A stretch of DNA of 64,000 bases from Posidonia oceanica (taxonomy: Eukaryota > Streptophyta > Magnoliopsida > Alismatales > Posidoniaceae): contig JAZBRS010000076.1 in the NCBI GenBank assembly GCA_037176725.1, positions 119,803,001 through 119,867,000 on the forward strand, in the 5' to 3' direction. The position numbers and the translations under genes are program-made. The notes beneath the pieces are model-generated. The model was given only the letters and a program-made list of their open reading frames with translations, made no database searches and was not told where the DNA came from. Every line of letters starts with the position of its first letter. The first letter of the stretch is position 1. Below, in pieces: positions 1-11,301 of this stretch.

Positions 1-114
1 GCACAGATGGTTCGTTTGGCTATTGGGTGGTGGCTTGAGATGGAGGACGTCTCGGCAATGGCTTCCCAGTGGCTCTCAAATGGCAACCTTGTCATGGATG
101 AGGTAGAGGTGGTT

Positions 115-462
115 TTATAGAGTTGCTGGACATCTAACAGTGCTTGGATCATAACTGAATTGAGTTGCATGATTGGGATTTGAGTTGGTGGATTGGATTG
201 GGTTTTGTAGCTTTTGCAAGGGGTGTGATGGTCTAAGCACAACAAGCAACAACTCCAGATCCGTAACGACCAATGGTTGGCCTCGAAATGCTCGTTCAAA
301 AGCAAATGGACGATCATAACCTTCTACAACAAGAACTGGTCCAAAGTGACGTGCCGACATTACGTGCCTGGAATACGCAGCCATTTTATTTGCTAGACGC
401 GTTACTTCTTTAATTGCCCTATTGCTACACTTTTTCTTTTCTGCGCTTGACTGTGTTGTCAT
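115..462 (-). other. Unassigned 115-codon open stretch
   Basis: An open reading frame of about 115 codons reads on the minus strand. It has mixed, protein-like composition with a basic N-terminus (a KKK run near residue 9) and a hydrophobic stretch around residues 43-75. I do not recognise a family, catalytic motif or signal peptide. No promoter, splice site or paralogue is visible in the window. It could be an exon or remnant of a host gene or of an older transposon, or chance. The flanking sequence 1-114 and 463-570 shows nothing recognisable. Confidence 0.2.
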
Positions 463-570
463 TGGGTGTCTCCAATGGTGTTTGTAGAACTCATCATGTT
501 GAGGAGATACTACTGATATGTTGCTGATCCCACAAATCTAAGTGATCCCTTGGCCCAAAAGGTAGTCAAC

Positions 571-900
571 ATGCCCCTGGTGGAAGGTAGCAGACCTGAG
601 AACTTGGTTGTTGCTGACCCATGTTGGCAGATGCCCTTGGTTGGAGGTGTTGGATCTGAGATCTTGATTGTAGTGGGATCGTGCTGGCAGGTGTCCTGTT
701 GCGTGTGCCATGACCAGAAAGCAGCTAACAAGCCCTTGGTTGAAGGTGTTGGATTTGAGATCTCAGTTGTAGTGGACCTGTGCTGGTAGGTGTCTTGATG
801 CATATGCCCTGACCAGAAAGCAGTTGACATGCCCCTCGTTGGAGGTGCTGGATCTAAGATCTCAATTCTAGTGGACCCGTGTTGGCATGTAACATCCGTA
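571..900. repeat. 100-bp tandem repeat, about 3 copies
   Basis: Three diverged copies of a 100-bp unit start near 631, 731 and 831, each containing a variant of GCCCTTGGTTGGAGGTGTTGG followed by GATCT and CCAGAAAGCAG. A shorter partial copy begins near 571. The repeat keeps both strands open over several hundred bases, which explains the overlapping ORFs here, so I do not call a gene. It resembles the minisatellite arrays found in Tat-type elements, but no boundary ties it to one. Confidence 0.6.
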
Positions 901-2252
901 ACCCTTTTTTTTAATTTAATTAAACTAATTCTAGAATAGATCTCAGTAAATATTATTAAGCACAATTAATTGAAAATAAAACTAAATGATTCATTCACCT
1001 AGAACCTTTGATGTGTGGCAGAGTGACTCCTTCCTATACGCACTAGCAAGACCAACAGCTCCTACTCCTGCACTTGAGAAAAATATCAAAATAAAACACA
1101 CATGAGTGACCACTGAAAGGTCCAGCACACACCCCACCTAAACACACACAAACAACTCGACAGACACTGCTGAGGAAACAGGCGTAACCACACCACAAAC
1201 AATGGAACACCGGCAACTCTCCTGGACACCGCAACACCACACAACAGGGCAACTCACCATTGCCCAGTAAATAGCAAATCCTTTACAACCATGCATTTGA
1301 AAACATTTTCTTTCCTTTCTTTTCAAACCACATGCATGCTTGTCAAAACCATTATGCACACTTGAAATGGCAACTCTTGCCAAATCAAGTCCAAAGCCAC
1401 TCACACAAAGGCACCACACTAAACACAGAGCCTCGGCTCAAACCACATAGACCATATCTTAGAAACAAGTACAAAACCAAGTCTCAAAGCCTCAGCTCCA
1501 CACAAGAACAATCACAAACAAGTGTTGGCCACAAGTAGCCACCAGGGACTCTAACCCCGATCCCACTACACTGGCACAGACAGTCGCAACCATTCATCCC
1601 GAAAGTCCAACCTCTAAAAAGGACCCCTCAACAACGTGTTGTTGCCGAGCGCCAAGCAAACAACACTGGCCTCAAGCAGCTGCCAAGGACTCGAACCCCG
1701 ATCCCACTGCATTACCGCGATGAACCACCCCGTGCAGGAGTCCAACTGCCCTAGGAATGCATCCTTCAAAGTAAACACACAATGCATGAGGTACGCCCAC
1801 CGGCGTCCCTGGGCCTGGGCCACTTGGGGACTCTAACCCTGGACCTTAGGCTACTTGGGGACTCGAACCCTGAACCCTACCAGTGCGCTAAAGTCACGGT
1901 TTCAGTGCCCAGAACGTTTGGGGTATCATGCCCAGCTACATAGAAATCTCATACACCCTAGGTCCGCTACCATGATACCGCCACATCCAGTCAACACCTC
2001 AACCCTTGAGCTTGCTGTCTTTGGAACCTCATCCTCGGTCATCACACCCAGCTATATAGAGGTATCATACCCCCTAGGTCTGCTGTCATGATTTTCCTTG
2101 CTTTCTAGTTCCTGAACCTCAGCCTTGGCTTCCTGAACGACAATCTAGGAGTATCATATCTCTAGGATCCGACGAACACTAACTTATAGCCTCTTTGTCT
2201 CCACAAACAGAAAACACAGGAAAATACTTTCCAAAACCTTTGCAAATTGATG
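901..2252. other. Unassigned flank, no gene seen
   Basis: No convincing coding frame, LTR boundary or PBS was found here. Besides the B-box-like repeats at 1534-1880, there are two diverged copies of a segment containing CCCAGCTA, ATAGA and CCCTAGGTC at about 1929-1975 and 2045-2090, each next to a CATGAT motif. The sequence could be an older transposon or host intergenic DNA that received element A. Confidence 0.5.
1534..1880 (-). repeat. Repeated B-box-like (pol III-like) segments
   Basis: Two diverged copies of a segment about 140 bp apart (near 1534 and 1674) share GGGACTCTAACCCCGATCCC or GGACTCGAACCCCGATCCC. Two further short copies lie near 1824 and 1854. Read on the minus strand, GGTTCGAGTCC matches the tRNA T-arm/B-box consensus. 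No A box at normal tRNA spacing and no cloverleaf is present, so this is at most tRNA-derived or SINE-like debris. Confidence 0.35.
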
Positions 2253-2441
2253 TGTAGACACCCCGATTTTGTAGTCCTTTGTCAGCGGTTTTCTCCCAAG
2301 AATGTGCTCGATCGTGGCGGCCCACCTATTCACCAAACCCAAGCCTAAGTCCCCATTAATCACAAACCTAGCCTAAACCCAAGCCTTGTCCAAATCCAAG
2401 CCTATGCCCAACCAGAAAAATCCCAAAACACCCAAAGTCCA

Positions 2442-2590
2442 CTTTGGATCGTTGGACGCTGTATCAGTTTGTGTCTTACGTAAGACACATGGAAACATGC
2501 GTCTTACATAGCCAGACTGATTACAGCGTAAGACGCTGTATTAGGCTGCGTCTTATGTAAGACACAGTTCAGCATAGCGTCCTACACACC
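2442..2590 (+). promoter_or_regulatory. CGTNNNACG promoter module in LTR A
   Basis: Exact CGTNNNACG sites lie at 2450 (centre TGG) and 2527 (centre AAG), with one-mismatch copies at 2472, 2479, 2500 and 2578. GTGTCTTACGTAAGACAC is a perfect 18-bp palindrome. The module is 190-340 bp inside the LTR and ends about 140 bp before a TATA box. The 17-mer at 2442-2458 recurs identically at 51856-51872 upstream of gene P1. Confidence 0.55.
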
Positions 2591-2730
2591 AGGACTGATA
2601 GAGCTCAAATTTTGGCTTCCAATTGATCCAGAAGTGCAAATACACTTGTGCCCTCCATCAAAAACACAATCCCGACCTTGTCCTACGTCCCTTCATTTCA
2701 ACTTCACACATTATGAACTCATGCAACACA

Positions 2731-2738
2731 TATAAACA
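2731..2738 (+). promoter_or_regulatory. Candidate TATA box of LTR A
   Basis: TATAAACA sits downstream of the palindrome module and about 230 bp before a strong splice-donor match (ACACAG|GTAAGTATCC, GT at 2969). The arrangement module, TATA, donor recurs in the LTR of element D on the minus strand. Assignment is by pattern only. Confidence 0.4.
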
Positions 2739-5349
2739 ATTTTCTTTCTTCTTCCAAATGATCAGCAACACACTCTCTGGCTTTTGGCATCCAGAGCACA
2801 ACCAGTCCAATAGCCCGGAATCCTTACACCTCCGACCAAGCCAGAGCTACCCCATACCTTCCCAAAGTCTTGCTGAACCTCCCCAGCCACCATAGTCACT
2901 GTCCGAGCCACTGCAACATCCGAGAGAGCCGCCGGAGTCAAGGATGGAACACCAACCATCAACACAGGTAAGTATCCTTTCATCCTAGCTTAGAACCTTA
3001 AGTTTTACATTGTGGATACTTGTTTTGATGCATGTTATATGAGTTTTGCTCCCATTATACCTCTGCTTGCTGTCATTTTCTTTTTCCGGTGATGGGTTCA
3101 CCGGCCATGTGAGGCCGTCGGCCACTGAGCATGGCTGAGAACCCAATCACCCCATTGTTTGCATCCTATGATACTTCATGATCTTCCCGAGCCTCCACCA
3201 TGAGCCCAGATCGAGCACAATGGCTTCCCGCCCCTTTTAGTGGCCGAGAACCCATAGGATTCCGGCGAGAGGCAAGTGGAGGTGGGGAAAGTGATTTACA
3301 TGTCTATTTTTTTTATAATAACTGCATGGTTATGATTGTGTTGACACTCTATTTTTTCGATTTTTTTTTTGTGTGCTTAATGGATCTCTCTCTAGTGGCT
3401 TCAAAACAAACCTTAGAAAATCCCCACAAAAAACCAGAAATTAAAAACTTTGAAACCATAGAAACCTAAACCCTAAACTCTAGGAGTCCAACCAAACATA
3501 AAACCCACACCCTCACAAAATCTTAGGGATCTTTGCACAAAACCCTAGGCTAAACACTCACTTAAACCCTAGGAAACCCACATTTAAAATCCTAGGAAAA
3601 TCTCACAAAACCCTAGTCAAAACCCTAGGTCAAACCCATGCCCTAAAACCTAGAAAACTTAGGTAAAACTCATGCCCTAAACCCTAGAAAAACACTAGGT
3701 CTACACTCACACAAAACCCATTTCCAAGGCCAAGCCCATCTTCTTTTCTTCTTTCCCTTATTTCTTTCTTTCTCCATTTTTTCCTTTCCTTCTTTCTTTC
3801 TTTTCTTTTTTTTCCTTCTCCAAGTCCAACCCACTTGCCCATTTCTTTTTTTTTCTCTCCTTTTATCCCTTCTCCCCCAACACTCAGGCCCAGCCCACTT
3901 CACCCTTCTTTCTTTTTCTTTTTTCTTCTTTTTTCTCCCACGCACGAGCCACACCCACTCGAGTGGCCTCGCTAGAACAAAATCGATCCTCTTCTTCCCT
4001 TCCAATGGATCGGCAACCAGGGAGAGCAAGAGAATTCTTCGTGAAAAACCAGAGAGCTCACCCAACACTGACCAGAAGCCTCCCAACCTTGCCTCCACAC
4101 ACACAGCCATCCCCAGCTTCCCAAATTCCTCCACAGAACTCGCCAGACACCCAGCTATCTCACCTTATTCCCAGCTCTCCGCCTTACGCCCAACAGACCC
4201 TCCGATCCACCACAAACACCTGTGTGCCACCTTGACCCATTCCACTCCAGAAACTCCCACCTCACTCCAGACACCGAATCACCCCAAGCTAGCCACCTCT
4301 CCACACTCACCACACCTCCACGAACCCGAGGCACCACCGTGAGAGAGCCAGAGAACCACTAGCCTCAGCTGAGCCAAAAATCCACAGTCGACACCCAAAA
4401 TTCCCAGATCCAGTCCAGAGAGGGCAAGCTCGCATTTGGATAGCTCTGGAGCTTCCCCACGACGCCACGGTCGTGCTTCGATCACCACGTAGCTCCTAGC
4501 GCCTCCACAGCTTTGCCACAAACCGCCTGCAACTACCGGAGGCAGACCGATGTCGCCAGCACGCGCTAGCACGCTTCAAAGGTAACTGACGTCGTTTCCT
4601 TGCTCAGTGCATGCCATTTGTGCTTACTAGGTAATTAGTTCCTAGGTTAGAGGCTTAGTTTAGGATTCGAGCTCCGCCGTGGGGTCGTCTTCCTCGACGA
4701 GCCCCCGCAGCTCCGCCGGCGCCGCCCCGTCGCTCTGCAGCCTCGCCTGACCCTCGGACGGTCCCCCAAGCTTCGCCGAGTCGTCAGCTAGCTCCTCCGC
4801 CTCTCCACGCGCCGTTCCAGGCCTTCCTTCGCTGGTGTGCTGCTTTGCTCTGCCGCAGCTCCGTTGCTTCCCTTCGTGTGCCACACTGCACCAAACAGCT
4901 CCAGATCTCGCCCAGACCTCGGCCGAGGCTCTAGGAGTCTGCTCCACGCTTTGTCGGACCTCGCCGATTGCCCCATACCTCCTCCCATCCACCTCCTTCT
5001 CTGCAACCGCCGCTGAGGCCGACCGACCGCCTCCGCCATTGCAGCGCCTCCGTATCGGCTCTGCTGCACTCGTCAGACCTCCGAGATGCCTCCGAAGCAG
5101 CCTCCGAGCCTCACAGCAACCCCTAGAAGCCAGACCACTTCCGCCTTCTTTTGCAGAAAGTCACCGATGCCGTCAGGACGCCTCCGGCCACCAAACTCAC
5201 CGTCGAGACCAGCACCAGCCTTCGGAGCACCGACCGCAGCTTCCTGGGCCATCAGCATCGCCCGTCGCTCGCCGCCGTGCTGTCGATTGCTCCTCCCCCT
5301 CCACTGCAGTGCTGCAGGTGTCGAAAGACACTATAGCACTGTAGCAACT

Positions 5350-6530
5350 TAAGTTTAATCATTTTAATTTTTCTATTATTGCATGCATTGCATTTAGGTC
5401 CCTAGGCTTAATTTATTTGCATTCTGGTCCTGACTTGGTTTAGAAATCAGTTAATGTCTGTTTAAAACCATATTGCATTGCCATTAACTTCTGTTACTTC
5501 TTTTATTTACACTTCAGTCCTGCTGTAGTTCAAAATCATTTAGCATCATTTAAGTTTAGTCCAGTAACTTATTTTCTTTGCGTTTAAGTCCTGCAGTTGT
5601 TAAAGTCATTTAATTTCATGTTTTTATCATATTACATTGCAACTTAGTCTTGTCATTTACTTTATTTGCATTCAAGTCCACAGTCCATTCATCACATCAT
5701 GTAAATGTTTGTTTTTATCTTATTACATTGCATTTTAGTCCATGATTTCACAAAAATTGCATTACAGTCCTTGCATCAATTGAAATGCCATTTAATCTGC
5801 ATTTAAACTATATTGCATTGCTAAAAAACCCAAAAACATAGTTTAATTGCATTTCAGTCCTCAGTCAGTTCATCCATTTCATTTAAATCAGCATTTAAAC
5901 TATATTGTATTAATAAAAAACCCAGAAGCATGTTTTAATTACATTCCAGTCCCCAGATCAATCATCATGCATTTAATTTTTGTTTTAAACCTTATTGCAT
6001 TGCATAAAAACCCATAAAAATGCTGTAATTGCATATCGGTCCTTTTTGCATACATGCATCATTTAAGTTGCATTTTTAAACCACATTGCATTGTTTCAAG
6101 GTCCAACTATTTCCTGAAATTGCATGTCGGTCCCTGTTTTTAACTTTTGCATGTTTGCATGCTTTCTTGGCATTGCATTTAGGTCCTGCATGTTTTTAAA
6201 ACTGCATTTAGGTCATTTTCTTGCATTTTTGCATGCATACCTCTTAATTAGCATTGCATTCAGCCTATGCATCATTGCATTAGCATTCTTGCATGCATTA
6301 GACCTGTTTTGCACACAGTTAGGGACATTTTGCATGTAGGCTCCTGTAGTTTTCCCAAATTGCACATAGGTCCCTACATTGCATTTTTGCATGCATTTGC
6401 ACTCCCATATCATAGCACATTGCATTCTTGCATCCATTTAAGCATTCTCAACATCTTTTGCATGCATACACCCTGTTTCGCACACACTTAGGGATAATTT
6501 GCACATAGGTCCCTATTAGATCCCTTTTTT
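5350..6530 (+). repeat. Degenerate GCATTTAGGTCC array in LTR A
   Basis: Dozens of short units of the form TTGCATTT(T/C)AGGTCC or GCATTTCAGTCC recur every 20-60 bp in a T-rich background. LTRs of C carry an equivalent array (20230-21330 and 42395-43500). It is non-coding and has no fixed period. Confidence 0.6.
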
Positions 6531-6924
6531 CTGGCCCTTGAGTCTTCTGACTTGATTCTTGAATAACTTTTGATCGGACCATTGGATTTTCACGATCTAA
6601 CTATCCAGGTCTTCTTGGTTGAATGATCTTTCATTCTAACCAAAGTTATCTCAAATCAGGCTATAGATCCTCAAGATAAGTCCATATGAATCACTCTTTC
6701 CCTGTCATTTGCACTGCACGCATTGTTTTCGTGCCTTGTTTTCGTGAGCATGTAGATTAGACTTTCACGCCCTTGTTTTCTTTCCTCTTTGCTTGTTTCA
6801 CACTTGCATTGCGTGGTTTTACTTGGCTTTTCTGCCTTTACCCTTTTCCCCTTTGCATGTACACTTGCATTGCGTAGTTTTACCGATGTTTTGTTTTATC
6901 GCCTGCATTTGCATTGGGGCAGTG

Positions 6925-7270
6925 ATGCTTACTGTCTGGAGTTCTCACGAACTAGGGTTTGCCCGGTTCGGAACACTGACAGCGCTGCTGAGCACATAGG
7001 TTGCACGTTTACTTTCCTTGTGCATCGCATCATTTAGAACACACACTTTGGCATGTAATCACAGCATACCTAGCACTTAAGCATTCAGGCACATCATTCA
7101 GCAGGCATTCATGGCACTTAGGCATTCAAAGCATGCATTCTTCCCTATAAGCGGACGTAAGCCTAGAAAGATCGATTCGTCGGGCATGTTGGGGGTGCCT
7201 AACACCTTCTCCGTGCGTAACAAGAGTCCTTACCCTTTCTCTCGTCTGCAATGACCGTTTTGCCCTCGTC
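6925..7270 (+). promoter_or_regulatory. Conserved 3' LTR block of element A
   Basis: Two islands are shared with C and E although the surrounding LTR has diverged: CTTACTG.CTGGAGTTCTC (about 6928) and a block containing TAAGCCTAGAAAGA and GGGGGTGCCTAACACCTTC (about 7150-7216). Tat-lineage LTRs of other plants carry a related GGTGCTAATACCTTCCC motif near the 3' end. Its function is not known to me; conservation suggests an R/U5, packaging or reverse-transcription role. Confidence 0.55.
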
Positions 7271-7553
7271 CTTGGCATGAGTCATCTTCTTTGCATAACA
7301 TTGCATTGCATTGCATCTTTTTGTGTGGTTTTGCATGTTTTTCAAGCATTTCCCTGGTTTTCCTTGTCTCCTAACTTAATAGACACGGTGGTGACTTTGA
7401 TTTATCTTATCTTTTCATTTTTCCCCTTTTTTCGGTGTTTTTGAGTCAAGTTTCCCTTCTCGGACACACCCGCAAATAGTGAACCTGATTCCGATTGGTG
7501 CACGTGAGCTCTGGCAGCGTGCATGGACGATCCAAACTCCGGGATCGCTACAG

Positions 7554-7571
7554 TGGCGACTCCGCTGGGGA
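7554..7571 (+). other. Primer-binding site of element A
   Basis: TGGCGACTCCGCTGGGGA lies one base after the LTR end CTACA. It matches the Ogre-type PBS, complementary to the 3' end of an Arg tRNA. Confidence 0.8.
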
Positions 7572-8844
7572 TTCTAGACTCCAGCTTTCGTTTTGGCTTT
7601 CTTCGCTCGCTTTTTGTGCCTTTGCTTGCTTTGTGCTTTGCTTGCCTTGTCTATTTGCTTGCTCGCCTGTCTCGATTCCTAGCAAGTCACACAGTGGCGA
7701 CTTTGCTAAGGATTCAGACTCCAGCTTTCCTTATTGGCTTTTTGCTTGCATTGTTTTTGCTTGCCTTGCCTGTTTACATGCTTTATTGCTTGCTTTATCT
7801 TTACATGCTCTACTGCTTACTTGTCATTACTTATTTATCTGCTGGTTTGTCATTACTTTACTTTCTTGCATAATACATGCCTAAATACTTGTTTGGCACA
7901 ATAATACATGCTTTTTGAGTGGTGAATTCTTTGTTTACACACTTGCTATGCCACTACACACACACATGCCTTGTATATATGCCTTTTGATATGATAAGTG
8001 CTTTCCCTTCACTATCATGTCCACAAACACTTGCACATGCCATGCATATGCTTTTTGCCTTGCTGTGTGATTGTGTGCATGCCATGACTTCCTGTTTCTT
8101 TCCCCTTCATGCTTTTTCCATGTTTAGGATACTAGAAACCTGTTTGCTCCCCTTTGGCTTAGTTTAAAAACGACAATAAAGCCAACATTTAAACTCTAAG
8201 CACAACTAGAGCTGAACTTGCAATTTTCCCTCATTGGTTAATAAAACGCAAGTAAAACACTTTAATGCATGTTGCATGTTTGATCATTCTAGAAAGCATG
8301 CATTCTTCTCATCCCAGAGTCCACCCACTTAGTCTGAGAAGGACAGCCCTGGTCTCTCGTTCAGCTGCTTTGGCACAGGGCGAGCAGGTCGGTTTGTCCC
8401 CCCTTGTCTGGGGTCATGTCAGTGTTACTAGAGGGTACAGCCCATGCCTCGGCAAGGTCAAGGCCACTACTGCACCACCCGTTATACCTGAGCTCTGGGC
8501 CAGGGTCTAGACGGAAGCCTTACTTTCTGACCTAGAGTCAATAAATCCCACTACCCATGAGCGCGTCCTAGTAGGTCATCTACTCAGGACATGCATGGTG
8601 AGAGAGAGCATAATAGGGCATTCATCTGCATGTGTGCCACTCATGCCACCCCTAATAACTCTTTATTGCATTCAACTTCTGACATCTTTATTGATTTTGC
8701 AGGTAGGTGCGGGATCTGCTTCCAGGACCTTGAACGTCCCTCCTCTGTCTTTGAGCTATCCGTCACTTTCGGCAATAGCTCCCCTTTAGGTCTTGCGTCT
8801 TTACTGTCTCGTCGTAGCATTCCCTGACTCGGACTCGGTTAGTG
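7572..8844 (+). other. 5' leader of element A
   Basis: T-rich, non-coding leader between PBS and gag. A segment at about 8318-8600 is shared with the leaders of B (15052-15330) and C (23607-23860), beginning GAGTCCACC and containing a small CCCC/GGGG hairpin (GTCCCCCCTTGTCTGGGG). A good splice acceptor (TTGATTTTGCAG, AG at 8701-8702) lies 140 bp before the gag start. Confidence 0.55.
7695..7712 (+). other. Second PBS-like copy in element A
   Basis: TGGCGACTTTGCTAAGGA repeats the PBS 141 bp downstream, followed as in the first copy by GACTCCAGCTTTC. C has a weaker second copy at the same 141-bp distance. Confidence 0.6.
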
Positions 8845-11301
8845 ATGGCCCAATCTGCCGGTGAGCTCCGCTTTCTATTGATTCGGAGGGGTTTACCACT
8901 TGGGTCCCTCCGACTTTCGCTTCCACTCACTCTGTGCCCCTTGTGACACCAGGATTCCACCCTCAGGTGTCTGGGGTATCACAGTATGCTGCGGGGCAAT
9001 GGAAGACCTGCGCCCCTCTGGATCCGATCACCGAGCCTGTCTTGATGACCGCCCCTCGTGCTCCAGAGGCGCCTCTGACCCCTCCGTCCCAGGGATATGT
9101 CGCTCTCGACATCCCTGCTGCTGCGGCGACCATTGCCATAGGTTCCTGACCTCTTGAGTCTGCCCCCCGGCCGGTCTTGCAACTTAGCATTCCCACTCAC
9201 GGGTTCCTTGAAGTGCGATATCGACACCTGATGGAGATTGCCCAGACACTGCAGGGCGTGGCTCTATCAGTTCACCCCTCTTGTGTTCCTGCTACTCCTA
9301 AGGTTCTTCTACAGCCTGCACCTGCACTCTTGCCCAGACCATCGCCCCAGCAACACACTACTCCGGTGATGGGGGCATGGCTTCTACCTCCTGCTTCTGC
9401 ACAGCACTATGCACTGCATGCACCTCCGCCACCTGGTGATCAGTCCTTCGGGCTGGTTGGAGCACAGTACCCCACTGGCTCGCTGTTCAGCACCGTGCCT
9501 ACGCAGCAACTGTTGCTCCAACACTCTGCACCTCTCGTTGCACAGCATATTACCTATCCACCCCCTTGCATATGGTTTAGACCCCAGCATACTTTCCAGC
9601 CTACACCGCACACACGCACGGATACACTGGCCATCATGTCGCTCCACTAGGCGATGCGATGGTGGACCCGAAGGAGCACCTCGGTGCGTCCTTTTCGGCG
9701 TATGTGGCCCTTGCCCTTGCTGCACCACCTCCTTTGGCAGTAGCTCCAGAATTCATCGACGATAGGTTTGCCATTCTGGAGAAAGCACTTCGACAAGTGC
9801 AGGGCACGAACCACCAGTCTTACCAATTCTGCGACCTCTGTCTCTTCTCGGAGGCCGCACTCCCACAGAAGTTTCGCATCCCGGACTTCGATAAATACAA
9901 TGGTAGAGGCTGTCCCATCTCACATCTGAAGGCATACTACGGGGGCCTTGCTCAGCTCTAAGCGGATGAAAGGCTCCTTATCCGCCTATTTCAGAAGAGT
10001 TTGACCGGCCCCGCGCTCAAGTGGTTCACTTCCCTTAACATGACTGCGGTTCAGACTTGGAATGATCTTTCTCAGGCCTTCCTTGAGCAGTATTCCTTCA
10101 ACCTCGACTTGATCCCCAAGAGGGAGGATCTTGTCGCCATCCGATAGAGGTCCCAAGAGCCATTCGGGGAGTATGTCGGTCGTTGGTGCTCCTTAACCGT
10201 CCAGGACAAAGATAAACCCCGCCAAGGAGGATTCTATCGAGATGATCATCAAGGGAGCATAGCCAGCGATTGGGACTCTGCTTTGCATTCAGCACAATAC
10301 TAGCTTTGCATCGCTGGTTAGGGCGGGTGCCTGCGTGGAAAGCTCACTACGAAGTGGGCATTTCCCTGCACTTTCTGCATTGGCTAGGCAGGCCAACACC
10401 TCCAGCAATCGCCGCAACAGCAGCAACAACAATGACTCCGCTCCCAGTCACTCCGATCAGCACATCGAAGCATGCATTGATCCTCTCGAAGAGCCTGCCT
10501 ATGCAGAGAGTTAGCTAGACCCTTTTCTGTTAGAGCACGCACCTAATTATGCACCCACTGCACACACTGTCATCGTCGAGCACGTGCATCACGTTGCACC
10601 CGCTCAGCAAGGACTCCATCCAGGGCATAGACGACCTCGTCGAGCTGAGTGTGATTACACGCCTCTGCTTGAACCACTGAGCGTCATCTTCCCTCAAGTT
10701 GAGTTGCTCCTGAGACTCCCGGCTGTCCGTCTGTCACCAAACCCCTCTCCGTGGTGGCATGATACGGATCAGTTCTGCAGTTTCCATCGGGCCACCAGGC
10801 ACTCGATGGATGACTGCCTCACTCTCTGGGACGCCGTTTAGTGCCTGATCGATAGTAGGATCATCAGCATTGACGAGCAGGAGGCTGCACATACACATAC
10901 ATCCACACTTGCACTCGCACACCCTTGTGTAGCCGAGCCTTCCTCTTCCGAGCCTGCAGGCTTTGTAGCTGCCGGATCCTCGAGGGTCTACACCAGGTTT
11001 TTCTGAGTCCAGCTCTGCCCCGATGGATCCTTCTAATCCCATCAGTGCAATCCCCTTTCCCTGCTTTTCCTATCTCGTCCGAGGGACGCTCGGAGATGCA
11101 ACGGCAGCGACGACGGCAAGCCCAGTCACAGTGTCATCCAGGTTAGCTCCTCCTCCAACTTTTGTAGCCCCAGTGCTCCCTGCACTACCGTCAGCAGCTC
11201 CAGTAGCCCCAGTGCTCCCCGCACTGCCAACAATGGACCTCACCGACAGCATCAGCAGCGTAGGAGCGAACCTAGTGCCTCCCTCCCGATGTTGCTGACA
11301 G
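8845..11301 (+). pseudogene. gag remnant of element A
   Basis: The remnant is homologous to gag of C along its length. ATGGCCCA at 8845 matches C's start at 24173. The best preserved part, 9659-10260, carries the retrotransposon gag (capsid) domain, with PDFDKYNGRGCP, LIRLFQKSLTGPALKWF and EPFGEYVGRW-type motifs. The CX2HX4HX4C-type zinc finger region is around 10770-10815 (CSFHRATRHSMDDC), with H4 and H9 kept and the usual GH changed to RH. Several frameshifts and stops (for example TAG at 9959 and 10147) make it non-functional. It ends at GCTGACAG|GTAAGT, a strong donor site, exactly as in B. No pol follows. Confidence 0.8.

Larger units (their letters stand above)
2253..7552 (+). repeat. 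5' LTR of element A (5.3 kb)
   Basis: It begins TGTAGACACCCC, like TGTTGACACCCC of element C, and ends GGGATCGCTACA immediately before the PBS, exactly as C does. Internal order matches C: AT-rich start with AAACCCTA-type repeats (3470-3700), pyrimidine tracts (3720-3940), GC-rich leader-like block (4000-5340), a degenerate GCATTTAGGTCC array (5350-6530), then a conserved 3' block (6925-7270). The 5' end could alternatively be 2251, since TGTG precedes. No second LTR is in the window to confirm the ends. Confidence 0.75.

Noticed and set aside
1858..1892. tRNA gene on the minus strand
   Set aside because: B-box and A-box-like sequences are only about 10 bp apart and no cloverleaf can form.
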